Shown here: piece by piece, positions 13,401 through 33,600 of the stretch | Layout of the letters: each line of letters starts with the position of its first letter | Position numbering within the stretch: position 1 is the first letter of the stretch | NCBI GenBank assembly: GCA_003344405.1 | Contig: NOWV01000191.1 | Location: forward strand, 79,562-143,561 | Reading direction: 5' to 3' | Source of the DNA: Trichoplax sp. H2 | Lineage: Eukaryota; Placozoa; Uniplacotomia; Trichoplacea | DNA length: 64,000 nt | The notes under the pieces: generated by a model | The model's database searches: none | What the model saw: only the letters and a program-made list of their open reading frames with translations | What the model was told of the DNA's origin: nothing | Program-made: the position numbers and the translations under genes

Positions 13401-14289
13401 TCGAGATCTACCAAACTATTCAATCCTCTGAATTATATTACTATTCTCAGTAAAAGAATCGCATAGTAACACACTCTAACTAATAACATTACCTAATATA
13501 AGCTGTAAGCATAGTATCATTAAAGACTCAAATTATGGAAAAAGAAGCTATCCTATCAAGGCGAAATATCATAGTTTGTCGCTAAAAGCAAGAAATTCAA
13601 TTATTATTGTGAAAATAGGTAATACAATTGTAGTAAAGTCAATTATTAAATATAAAGTTCGGCCTAATATTGAAAGCTGCTTCAATTTTGGAATCATGAT
13701 CAAAATTTTGCATTAAATGATAAATCATTAACAGTTACAGAAAGAAAGCCAATACTTCAACTAACATAGCTTCATTTTACAAGTATTTCTTGAATCTTTG
13801 GGAGTATGGCAATAAAGAGTTTCACTGAAATTTTATTAGTAACGCAGCCTCTAATTGATCAAACATTATTATAGTACTACAGAAGGGGTCAGTACGTTCC
13901 CACCTATATAATCTGCCAGTAAAATCTATTTTCTGAGCAAAGAGTCTCAATTTTGAAGTTCAATATAATAGAATCAAGGATTAGTTATAATCTTAAACCT
14001 CATTAAAAGTTATTTACACTACCGTTGGCCATAAGGTTGAAAAGCTGGTGAATTTATCTTATATCCTAATTGAAGAATTGCGTGAACTATTCTCTAAAGC
14101 AGTCATAAACTCCCTCACGAAATGGCTATGTTTTATATCATTCTTTACCTTTTTATAATTAACGCCAATATATCTATGTATGATGTTGCTCTATGATGAA
14201 ACCAGGGGTTTGTGTCCAGGTAAATTTGTCCATTTAGCCAATATATTTTAATTATCAAACTTTCTTTAACAGTAAATAATTCTACCATA

Positions 14290-14815
14290 ATAACTCAATG
14301 CTTTTCTCAGACAAGAATATTAAAGTCAGTGGTGAATACGTCAGCCTAAAAAATAAAAAATATAATGTTGCAACTTTTGACGTAACTTGATGTCTAATTA
14401 GTTGATTTAGGGATAGTTATTATTAGCCTGCCTTTAAAACTTAAACTACGAAATAATCACACATATTTAATGATTTTTCTTAGACAAGAATATTAAAGGT
14501 AGTGGTAAACACGTCAGACTAAAGTATAATAGTTTTCTTGTTGCAGCTTTTGACGTAATTCAATGTCTAAATAGTTGATTTAGGGGCAGTTATTATGAGC
14601 CTGCCTTTGAAAATTAAGCTATAAAATAATCAAATACGTTTAATGTTTTTCCTGGGTAAGAATATTAATGCTAGAAGGAAACACGTGAGACCATAGTATA
14701 ATAATTTAATGTCGCAACTTTTAACGTAATTTGATATCTAATAGGTTGATTTAGGGATAATTATTATTAACCTGCCTTTGAAGACTAAGCTAAGAAATAA
14801 TCAAGCATATTTTTA
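14290..14815. repeat. Tandem repeat, three units of ~173 bp
   Basis: Three diverged units share aagaatatta, the acgtcag/acgtgag block, a gacgtaa/aacgtaa block, gttgatttaggg and gcctgccttt in constant order. The aagaatatta anchor recurs at intervals of about 173 and 172 bases. No open frame is conserved across the units. The array may be a satellite fragment or a local expansion. Confidence 0.85.
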
Positions 14816-17800
14816 ATTACGCATCAGGATAAAAGCCGTGCTAAATAACCGAGTATAATTTGTTAAGGATAACACCTTCGGTAACTCCTTTGGTTGAAAT
14901 CACACTTAATAGCCCCATCAAATAGTTTAAAATGAAACAGCTTTGAAGCGAAGACGATCATGAACGATATTGGATGTATCTAGAGTTTACCCATCCAAAA
15001 TATTTCCAAATGAGCGAAATTACTAAAGGTATACAGTTCCTTGGTTACAAGGCCTGGCAAAATTGCCATAATGGCTTTCTATGTTATTAATTCATATTTT
15101 TAGACGAAAAATATTTCCGACATAAGCCGTCAACGCCTACTATTATTATAAATTATTACAATGTTTAATACCCTTGTTAGTTTTCAATCATAAAAATTTT
15201 CATTATTGGCATTTATTGGTTTACCAGCAATTATTCATTTTATGGTATGATTTTATTGTGTAAGTAAAAAATGTCCGGAAAAATCATTGAGAATATTAAT
15301 TAGCCATTATTGCACCTTATGAATAGTATCACTATTCTAGCCTGATTGTCTTTGCTAATGAAAGTATGCTAATTGATCTATTTTATTGAAACTTGCATAG
15401 AATTTCGAATAATATGTCAGTTTTATGCATTTAATTTTAGTACCATGAGTTCGTGATGGAATCATTATCATAGAAATTGGTCAGATTCCAGAGATAGAAA
15501 AATACATAAAATGTTGTATTGGTATTCAATCTGACTCATGAATTTTTCATCCTTAAGTAAATATTTTAATAGAGATAAAAGCATTCCTTGATTAACACCT
15601 GTAACTAGCCGCACTAGAGCAGATGGAACTGTGATATTAGGCACTACTAGGAAATAGAAGGGTTATGTTACTAATAAGGTAACAATCTACCAATCTTTCT
15701 AATTGGAGAATAAATATGTTGAAAATTTTTACATCTGGGTGAAACTCTTTGTACCTTAAGATGAAACATTTAATCTTGAATAAACAAGTTATTTTAAAAC
15801 ATTCCACACGATTATAAATCTAGGCGTTTCAAAGTTATTCCAGAATATAGATTCTTTAATCTTGGGGCCAACTACTTTAACCTTATGATTAAGGCTTGCA
15901 TATGGCTAACAAGAATCATGCAATAATTGTACCTTAAGAGTCATGTATCGTTTCATGGCCAAGTAGAGAGCTACAGTAAAGCTATAAATGAAAACAAACT
16001 GCCATATTCTGTAATATCGTAGGGTAACTGCGTCATTATTAGTTGTATCTTATTTCGCCGTTGGAATAGCTATCTAAACAAGAATAAATTTCGCAGGAAA
16101 TAATCGGAGTTTATATCCTTCGACGTATAGAAGTGAGCATCTATCCATCTATCTACACCATCAGACTAATAAGATATTAATAGAATACTGTACAATAAAC
16201 TATAGGAGGTCAATAAAAGAAAGGTTACAGTACTTTAATAATCAATCTCTATCATAAATTTTCATGATTTACGTGGTTAAGACTTTATGAAAAATAGATC
16301 AACATGGATTAGAATAATTGCGAAACTTAAACTATTTCTGCTACAACCTACGCAGTAGAAAACATATCAGCGGTACAAAAAATTTACTGAATGAAATGTT
16401 TGAATTAAACTTCAATAGTAGCTCCTCAAAATGATCCCAGTTGAAGTTTTTAAGCTACAGCAGCAAAGAGACTTTGCGTTTAATTACTGAATCGTAGCCA
16501 TTGTCTTTCATTATTACGATTGTCAAATGTAAGTACAAATACGCAGACATCAAGTCAAAATTAAATATAATAGTCAACTAGAAATTTTACTTTCTATTGC
16601 AACTTCGATCAAATATAGTTTTTGAGTAGCTAACTGATCGCTAATAATTTAGATTGCTGGAAAGTAATTAAATCGAGGCAATTGAAACCGAATACAATCA
16701 ATTTTAGCCTCGCTGTAAAATTGCTATAAGCTAGCTATCAAGGATAGAAGTCTATAAATGGCAGCAGTAAAATGGAAAAAATTGGTTACAGTTGACATTA
16801 AATCTATTTACAGAAGTAATGTTTTTAGTTCAATTAAATATCGTTTTTAGAATATGTCAAGAATTTTCAAGTGATATCTAATCACTATTATGCTTCTATG
16901 CCGTTGTTGATTCCCTAGTCATTTATTCTATTCTAATAAAGAAAATAATTTCTAAAGTTTTGTAAAAGTATTTAAAATATTTTTCAATATTCCAGCCCCT
17001 TTTTCCTCTTGTAATAGGCTTGCAGCCTAACTTGAAACATACCACTTTGTTTACCAGCTTTTCATACTATTTCTAAAATACCATTTCTTGATCGACTTCC
17101 GTTCCATACTTTTACATTCTACTCAATATAATAAAAAGAAGTGCTATTTCCCAGCTCAATTTTGTCGTCATCAATAAAGACGCTATTATATATTACTTGG
17201 ATAGAATTGTTTTTGTTCATTACAGTATCAACTTTCAATAACTGTCTACGACAATAATCATCATTGCTAATATAAATGTAAAATCAGTCAAAATGTATTT
17301 TCTATTGATTACAGCTGCATGCCAACCTAACAGCTGTATTTACAAATTGGTGTGTTGTCTCTATTGATAATTTCTTTCGCACTCATTATAACTAAAGGAT
17401 TAGCGATCAATGGATGATATAATGTGTATGAATTTACAGCAAACATTAGATCATAGTCTATGACCTATTTGAACATTTGATAAAAAAAGCTGTTATCATG
17501 AACAATGCCAATTGTTGCTAACATTATTTAATCTATTATTTCACGGTCATCGACCTAAAGGAAATTATACACTATATCAAATTCATTTTGACCATACTTG
17601 TGAATTGATAAAGGACAACTGACCATTGATAGCATTTTTATCTATTATACGAGTAAGATGTTTGCCAAAAAAGAATTGAATAGATACTTTACTACTAATA
17701 TAATTTAATTTTAACGGTGGTACAGATAAGATGAATAACAAGATACACTTATATCACCATCTTATTAGCTTAAATGAAGAACCTGATCCTTTCTGTTTAT

Positions 17801-19170
17801 TCCTGATATGATTTCTAATGTTATTCGTTAACAGAAGCTGATGAATAAGAAGTCGTTGTAGTCGGTAATAAAACTTTTAAAATTAGGACATAAAATACGA
17901 TGATTCACTGAAAGTTCTGAGTATCTGTCCATTTTATTAAAATGGATTCTAATTTACTAATGTAAATATCAATCATATTACGTGACATTAGTGAAGTAAA
18001 TAATTGTTTGTATTGTAATAAAGATATAGTGTGGATCTTTATTTCGCTTTTGTCGTTTGATTAGTAGTATAACAAAGAGTTCATGAAAAAATATAGCTCT
18101 ATAATAAACATAGCAAAAATGCTACAGATTTATCAGTGAGATGAAACTTTGAACATTTCTTCTATCCTTAGAAATATTGATCTATTACTGTTAGTAGCGT
18201 AACATTATTATTACATGATATCCATTGAATCGAAGTAAATCAGAAAATATAGTTGATATTTACAGTTATAGCTTCTTCAAATCAACCCATTTCAATACAT
18301 ATCTAGCTATAAATTGTGCTTACTCGAAGGTTAGCAAGAGTAATTGATTGATTAATGTTTATTAGTAGGTTGGTCACCTTAAAAACTCTTTACGTAATAT
18401 ATTAAATAAACGCATATTAATCAATAATTAATACTTTGAGCATTTAGATAACCCCATGATGAAGGGGATTTATTTTGTATTCCAGAATTATAGTCAGATA
18501 CATATCACTTGTATTCTAGTATAAATTTTTTCAGAATTTACTTTGCTTGCTATCGTTTTCTGATAACTATTATTAACTTTTACGCAAGTTTGAGATAGAT
18601 AACGTTGGGGACAGAGAAAATACCCTCAATCTTACGAATAGGACTTGAAATTTATCTATTGTAGTGGTTACCGTAGGATATTTTCTATGAATAGATTTTC
18701 TTTATAATGTCTAAATTAATATCATTTTCCGTCCTATGCACATTGTGAAACTTTACGATTAGCAATTTTATATTAATACCGGTAGAAAATTGTTGCTACT
18801 GAATCATCTAATAGGAAATGCTAAGTTGAATTTAGTATTTGAATTATTCTTTACTATTTTTTCTTATTGTAATAATCTATTATAAAAAATTTCACGATAG
18901 AAGGGAAATTTACCATATACCGCCATAGCGAGCGAATTAATTGCAAAGTGTATCTCAAAGCAAACGCAGCGAATTAGAAATACGCAGCCGGATTTATATT
19001 GCTATCAAACTCTATATCTCAGCTATTTTTCTCAGGCTGTATGTAACTCTATTCGATCTCATTAAGTTTGATATCTCATCTGTTTCATATAAGGAAATAT
19101 TAGATTCCATGTTAGAGTTGATCTATCCTTTATTTCAATCAGCAGACATAAATCTAGAGTAAACAAAAAC

Positions 19171-19208
19171 GTCCGTAAAAACGGCGAAAAAACCGTTATG
19201 TTACGGAC
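19171..19208. repeat. Imperfect inverted repeat (hairpin)
   Basis: The arm gtccgtaa at 19171-19178 pairs with ttacggac at 19201-19208. An inner stem acgg/ccgt closes a loop of C, G and A runs. A small bulge separates the two stems. Function unknown. Confidence 0.65.
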
Positions 19209-22200
19209 AGTTGGACAGACGGAGGATGGAACCAAGCAATAGGATTTCATTAAATAAATACGTAGGTCGATGCTCGCAATGGGAGAAGATATGGGAGAAG
19301 ATGCTTATTCTAAAAGGCGGAAGAATGGATCCTTAGCTCATTTTTATGGAACTGAAGTACAATTTGGCTTTATACAGTAGTAAATAGAAAGTATATTGTA
19401 CTGTGGGAATATTACTGCAAGAGTAATTACGGAAAGAAATTATGGCTTTGTTGTTGCCTACTGTAGATTGATAATTGTCTATTGCTTGCGGAAAAAGTAG
19501 TTACAATGTTGTTTTGATATTATTGATTTTTGAGGATGTTATTGCAATAATATATAATAAAATGATATAATAGTTAGCCTTCTGAAGATAGCATATGATA
19601 CCCAATAATAGGTTATTCGTATTTTATTAAATTACTACGAATACTATGGGATTGGATGCTAAATGAAATTCTAGCACATGATTAAGTAATCAGTATCTCA
19701 ATGATTGACTATGTAAACAACATTAATACCCTCTATCGAAAGTCTTCCTAACGAAGTTTGATGAATTGATGCGATAGCATTTCGTTTGCAGGAATTGATG
19801 GAGATGCGCTAAATAGCAGTAGCTCATAATCTTTAACTAGATGGCCTATATGTGACTATCATTATTTTTTATTTGAGGCTTTTTTTAATTTGAGATCGAC
19901 GGCAAAATCAATCGATTGATTCATAAACAATGATTATTGAACTATGATATCATTGAGTGCTTAATTTTTTTACCATTTTCGTAAGTCACATTTAATGACC
20001 TTAGTCAGGTGATTATGTTATTGTCAATAATGATATTTAAAAAATGTATAGTCAGTGATAGTAGACTCGAATATCAGCACAATAGCGTCAAAACTGGGAA
20101 TATTACGCAAAATATATTTTAATTTGATCATTGACCATTTTAAAATATTCCATAATATCAACATTACTATACAGTTTGATCAATATATTACTTGCAACTA
20201 ATTGTGGTGATCTAAGCTGCAATCGAAGCTTCTGCTGCTTGAATTTAATGCTAATAATATGCAAGTGTTGTTCTGTTTCCTTCATCACTCGCTTATTACC
20301 TTTGACGAATCAATGCCACTCATTTAATGTCAGAAAGTGGCCTAATAAGAGGTGCTACTTCATTAGCATGATGAATATTATCTTGTGCAATCTTATCTAC
20401 GCCTCCCATAGTCATTGTCACTCATTAAGTGGACTAGTTCAATTTTGCAACAATTGAATGCATGGTATTTAAGTAGAGTATAACTCTGATCGATACGGAG
20501 TTTTCCGAGTTGAAAAATTGGTTTAGCTCATTTCTCTAAGCTCCTTTAGATCGATTTGCTTCGTTATTTATTTTCTCTATAATTTGATGCCGTCTATAGT
20601 ACACACTATTATAACATCCATGGTTACTTTTATTATGGTAGGGGTAGAATATCAGCGACCAAGTCTGCAATGATCACCCAATTCGTAGCATACCGTACCC
20701 TATCGTTTTGAAATGATCGATGATTTATGCATTCTTCCAGCATTCTCAATCCATTCCTAGTGTTTCATTGCCATCAATCTCTCTACTGTCACTCGATGTA
20801 CCTTGATTGACTAAGATGAAGTAACTAAAATGTGATTTCTACTTCATCCAAGTATGTACTTTACACCCCGCTGTAAACTATCATGAAGTGACTATCAAGT
20901 GATTTACAGTATCGTGCTCTCTCTCTCTCTACCTAAACACCCTTTCCATTGATTTCGACTTTGCAACTTCTCCTGTCTGTTTTCCTCCTTACTTACTACC
21001 TATTCAATCAAAATCTTTCTGGATTGAATAGAAAGAATTCAAATCCATCAGTTGTTTTAATATTTGATATTACGCCATCATCATTCATTGATTGAGACTG
21101 TATTTTAATTAAGGAATCGACTGTCATTGTCAGTCAAGAATAACTTGTGATTTATGACCACGTGAGGCGTGGCCAAGTCTATGATTGGCTTACAATAGGA
21201 GTTGGCATTCAAATCAAGCTAGCGTCAGACGTTGTCGTTCCCACGGTCCATTACAACAAATTAATATACAAATGGACATCGGCAGCAAAATCCATCAACA
21301 TTGTATCCATTTTATATAGTCAATATTTTCTATTCTTTTCATTTAGTTCAACTTTATCCATGGTGTATAACAGTAGAGTGATTGCAATAGTACGCATCAT
21401 TTGCTTTTTCGAGCATTCCATTTGATTGAGCTATATAGATAAAATACATATTATATATTCCAACATTACACCTGATGAAGAATTAGTTCGACCCTCGCTA
21501 TCATTGACTCATCTTGGATATTGATTACATCACTATTCTTCATCGATAAGGTAAGGAAAAGTAGAGCTAATATTCCCTTATTTGAACAATTTTATCATGG
21601 AGAGAGAAGAGTACGGAAATGGAGGATAGCATAGATTGATGATAAGCTAGGATAAATAGATTGTAGGCCATCATTAAGTCCATAGTGCATACTTGGGGCC
21701 GTTGCTATTTCCTAGACGATACGATAGTACCGTCTAGCGCTCATTCGATTAACGTATGATTGACTTGAACGAGGGTAACGACCATAGTCTAAGAGATAAT
21801 TAAATTAAGGTCATTGAAAATTATTTTTTAACCGCTACTATTTAATATCCATGTTATTTAGCATCATTTTATATTCATACTATAAAATTATCATTTTCTC
21901 ACTTCAATCAATTGAAAGAGTAGACAATTCGATGGATTTAGTCCATGTCGATATCGCCAAATAGAACGATGGAAGTCAAGTTTTTCCTCATATACTCTTC
22001 TCCTATCCACTACTTGAGTAGACATCGACTGTAACTTTTTAATGTCATATAGAATTTAAAATAGAAGTAATCATTTACTGCTATTATCTCGTCATAAAAC
22101 TGATTTGATAATGTCTTAATTAACATTAAAGTAAAAACGGACTAATAAGATAAACTGCTTCCCAAAAAAATTGAACTGGTTATTTGAGTTTTTCCTTCTT

Positions 22201-24083
22201 CTCTTACTCTAATTGACTTTGATTGAAATTATCCCTTTGGGCAATAATTATATTATAACTTCTACAATGTTATATAACATCATAATAGCTATGTCAAGAT
22301 GGCAAAAGTCGATAGCGTTGAAAGCCAATAAGACAATTTACAAAATATTGATCAACTTCTGCGATACAACCCTATCATAACTTGAATAGCATGTTATCAA
22401 TGCTTGCTATGTTGTATATTGTTCACCGCCTTGATCATAGACATCTTTTTTTTCTATCTGTTCTATTAATTTAAATAGGATTAAAACAGTTTATTTCCTC
22501 ATTGGTTTAGATATAAAAATAAAAATAGCTATAATAAAGAATAGAGATAAAATGTCAATTTCGATCTTATATTTAGACTTACTGTTAGTAAAAACAACAT
22601 CAATTTGATTACTGACTAATTAATAAACTCAATGTGTTGGCAAGGATTATCATGTTCATACAAATTGTAATATTGAATTGGCCTACTCAATCAATCGTTT
22701 TCTTTCCAATCGACGTGGAGTGATATCTCTTACTCTATCTTCGATGATAATTGAAAATAAGATCATAGACATTCAAGACATTCAAATTTACATCATATCC
22801 GCTAAACTTGATATCAATTCATAGTTACCGGTAATCTATCATCTCACTGGGATGATTTCAATGCGATCGATGTTATAAATTGTTCTACTTTAATTTCAAT
22901 TTTCTATATTGTGGTTAGAAAAATAAACACATTAGAAAAAAATAATTTTGATATGCTAATTTTATTTTGACAACCATGTTCTATACCCTCCAGACAAATA
23001 TGGACCAACGTCTATTTCATTCGTACAGAGCAATTACAATCCAATCGAATTGCTTTTAAAGTTGCATCAAGTCAATATGATAATTCTATCATGACTAGTT
23101 ATAAAATAATCCATATTCAATTTGACATTTACTCTTATCCTGACAGGCGGTGCTTGTCGTCATAGCTTACGTATATTTTTTTATTAATCAATTTTTAAAT
23201 ACGTTAATATTTATTTGCCAAAGGATTAAAAAATCATTTTTTAATCTATTAGTTAAGAAACACGCTTATCCTTATTTCTTTCGACGTATTTATTAACTCT
23301 ATTGTTGGCAAATTTGAATTTAGCTTACATCAATAAAAATCGATGCTTACATTGATAGTTTACAACGTATTCATGGATAGCTATGTAGATTGAAAGTGAG
23401 ACGATGACTGTCGCTGGAATACAAAGTGAGAGAATTTTTTTACAATAGTAAGCGTATTTACATCATTCTAGATATAATAAATGCTATTGGTACTATCCGA
23501 TGATGGACGAAAGTATTTATATTAATTTCATCTTGTTCCTTTTTATCTGCTATATTATACTAATCAATCTGACGGACAACTGTTGTATATCAATAAAATG
23601 AAACCTATTAAACAGTCGAGCAATTGACAATATCGACGACTGAGGAGAGATTAATCAACTAAATTCAACGATTGCATCGGCGGCAGTGTTGCTTAGTTAC
23701 TGTTCTTTCCATTCGAATAGTTTTAAAGGTTTCGTTATCGTTAATTTTTGTTCTTTTTTGTCACATCTTGATGCCATATCCTGTCCACTACAGACTAGAC
23801 GAGAAGTCGAGACCACTTCCACAATAAATTGGACAATAACAAATAAAGAGCTTTTTCTATTTAATGTAGAATATTAAATATTGAAATGTAATAGGCCTAT
23901 CGATTGCTTTAAATAGTTCCAACCGATTATAATATTATCCATTTAGACAAGTTCTAAGTTCAGTCATTGCATTTTTCTAATTATCTTATCTCGACCTGAA
24001 TTTAAGATTGATTCAAACTGGATTCGTCTCAAGTTGCTACTTCTTACTACGTTAACTCGTCGGCCTTACCTTTTACGGGCGTC

Positions 24084-30605
<6,522 letters not shown>

Positions 30606-30693
30606 TTGCGTGCTAAAGCATGAACCTATTAAATCTATACTACAGTACTACGGTGAGTTACTAATATTAAGTTGCTATTTATTCATTTTTTGC

Positions 30694-30699
30694 AATAAA
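30694..30699 (+). terminator. Candidate polyadenylation signal of RBPJ
   Basis: AATAAA lies 89 bases after the RBPJ stop codon. In an AT-rich genome such hexamers are common, so the assignment rests on position. Confidence 0.45.
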
Positions 30700-33600
30700 T
30701 AAGTATATTGCTATCTCAGTGCATATTTCTAAACTTCCTCCAGCTAATCAATAATTTTTTATTTTTTCTTAGATCTCCGTTGATTGAAGATGAGCATTCA
30801 TTACATTATATCCAATAGTCAGCGTATAATTAAACAGTATATAATTTATCTCTCTCTCACTTTCTTTGCGCCCTTATTCGTACGTGATTGAATATTAAAA
30901 TAATTCTGTTTTAAATTAATAAGAAATCAGTCACATACAAATTATAATACTGGCGTTCTATCTAAATGCATGAAATTCATTTTTCTTCCTTATTAAGCTA
31001 TCAATTTAATAGACCAGACTAATCATATCCGTTGTTAATGTAAATAATAGCCTATGAATTCGAATCACAAGCTACCAATTACGTTAAAAATGCTGAGTTT
31101 AATGAATTCAGGTAGAAATAATATCACTGTGTGATTGCTACAATTTGAAATATTCCTGGTATTTCTTGGGTAGCGATAACAACTCAAAGCATGATTGATT
31201 GATAATTTAACAAATGATTTAATTCTTCCAATAAGATTTATCCGCTCAAAAGGTCGCCTGTGTGCTTTTAATAAATAATTAGTTTATGGAAGTATCTGTA
31301 ACTAAAATTTTGAAACCAATTTACGATGTAATACAACAAATGTAAAAAATTTTATTAATTGATCTGTTCATTAAAGGCTATTTAATGTTATAAGATTAAT
31401 ATTCATTATGATTCATCTACTTGCAATGTATCTTATGTATTATATATATATCATACAAATTTCGAAATGAATTTCGATCATATTGATATATTAAACAGCG
31501 TATGTAATAATAATAGCCAGATTGATAAAGTCATTTCATATACTTTCCACTAATAATGGCGTAAAGAAGTTAAACTTTACACTACCTAATCATTTTTAAT
31601 ACTTCAATTGCCTAAAGTTATTGAATACTACTCTGACTATATTATTTAAATTGAATCTATATTATATCACCATTTGTTGTATGGCTAATTAGCTAGTAAA
31701 AGTCGATAAAAATTATATTTCATTCTGAAAGACTTATATTAGTCTTTTTAATGCGTCGATTTTCTGTAGATAAAAGATTGTCTGGATAAAAATTAAAAGC
31801 TTGCATTCATTTCATTTCGTGATCTTAAAATTTCCTGCTTTCATTATATTTGAATATCCACCTACCTTACACCTATATCCATATCTATAGATGTATACCT
31901 GTATAATATCCGGTATTGTATATATACTTACAGTGTTAAAGACATAAAAATTTAAGCAAACAGATACCACAATATGATACGGTAGAAAGACAAACAATAG
32001 TGACCTCATAAAAATTTGGCAGAATTTTTTGGCAATCTTGATTGATTAGAATAATTTTCGTTTAGATCTGTTAAGGCATTAATAAAACTATAGAAGATAA
32101 ATGCATACTTTCATTTTTGTAACCAAGATTCATTATGATAATTTTACGATTGATCATCTCGCCAAATATTCTATTCTGAAATCTCGTTATCAGATCATAT
32201 TTTAAGGACTCAAAATGATTGTCTCAGCTTGTGGCCTAGCATGATATACTATTCATCACAGAATTCTAACTATAAAATTACTATTAAATAAAGTAAATAT
32301 GATAATGCAAGAATTTCAGACATATGATTGCTTTATATAAAATGCCGTAATTAACGAAGTTAACTTTAGCAAGTAAACTGTGACTGCCTTACAATATCGT
32401 CTAATTGTCTGTAGAAGACTTGATAAATATTACTACGTGTAATTTTCATTCATACTTTCTCTGCTATGCTTAAGCGAGTAAACTAAGAACTGACTTCTTC
32501 ACGATTATTGTATGGCTTGGCTTATTAAACCTATAGGTTCTATAATATGATAAAGCAAATTTTAGCTGTTTAATATTAAATCTATAACTTGGTATATTTC
32601 AGTCATTTTTTTAAAACACATTTATATTAATTTATTGCTTGCTTATAATTTCAGAATTTGACTTATGAAAAATCATGAGTACAGTCATTATAGATTAGGG
32701 ATAGATCTTAATATATTCTGCCATATATCATGACGTTAATCCGGTTCTTAGAACTAGGTAAGGTATTGTTTTTTGGCAATAGTATCAATGACATTTGCGG
32801 CATAATAAAGATCGATACGTACACTTATAAACATTATAAATGTAAAATAATTGGCGTCGCTTTTAAAATTACTACCTTTAACTAACCTAAATTTCTTACA
32901 AAGCTAATAAAATATAAGGTGTTAAATCATTTAATATTTTGATTGCGTTAAGAATGTCTCTAAGATTCATCTGCAATTCTGCATGTTCACACATGTACGG
33001 TGCATTGGTCAGCATTAGGGGCGGATACGCAAATTACATTCATAACATTTTTTCATTTTTTGAAATAGTAAATACTATAAAAGTCAATTAATTAATTTAC
33101 TATTCAGAATTCGTACTTTTATTTTATTGTTCTCTTCTGTCATTTCAATATTTCGCGTTAATCAATATGACATAATTAAATTCGTTAACGTGCTTGATAG
33201 TCTACTTTACCGTCATGTGAGAGACTATCTGTGAACTACGCATGGATCTAATGAAATGATATGTAGATCTATACTTTTTGCATATATTAGTTTCAACTGG
33301 TTTACTAACTAGTAATCTGTTAAAATTTTAATTTACAATGATGCAGTCTATTCCAAATTAAAAATGCTTAATTTGAACTGTCTATTTGTGATTGTAGGTT
33401 CATAATAATATTTACAGTATGAGATTAGCCATTGTCAAAATCATACCCGTGTATACAGTGAGTATGTGATCTACTGCATACAAATTGTTCGATCGCATTA
33501 ATCATATCCTGTCATATGGTTTGCTATTACGGTATAGTGCAGGATAGATGGGACTTTGATCGAAAATTAATTAAATTTCTTTACGATGCTGTTTACAGTC

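Larger units (their letters stand above)
6260..24083. other. 17.8 kb without a recognised gene
   Basis: No open frame here shows a known domain, a splice-compatible exon series or a convincing signal peptide. The longer frames (about 60-108 codons) mostly start at TTG or GTG and have AT-driven composition rich in Ile, Tyr, Leu and Asn. One ATG-initiated frame of 65 codons at 8422-8619 has no recognisable feature. The stretch holds the hairpins and tandem repeats listed separately, and short TA (about 12350-12363) and CT (about 20916-20930) runs. It should contain the promoters of both the glutaredoxin and RBPJ genes, which are divergently oriented. Confidence 0.6.

Noticed and set aside
20131-20457. 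108-codon plus-strand frame with hydrophobic start
   Set aside because: TTG start; Cys-rich and Leu-rich but no known pattern and no neighbouring exons.
21147-21425. 92-codon plus-strand frame
   Set aside because: GTG start and no recognised motif. The first half looks slightly protein-like, but no splice context supports it.
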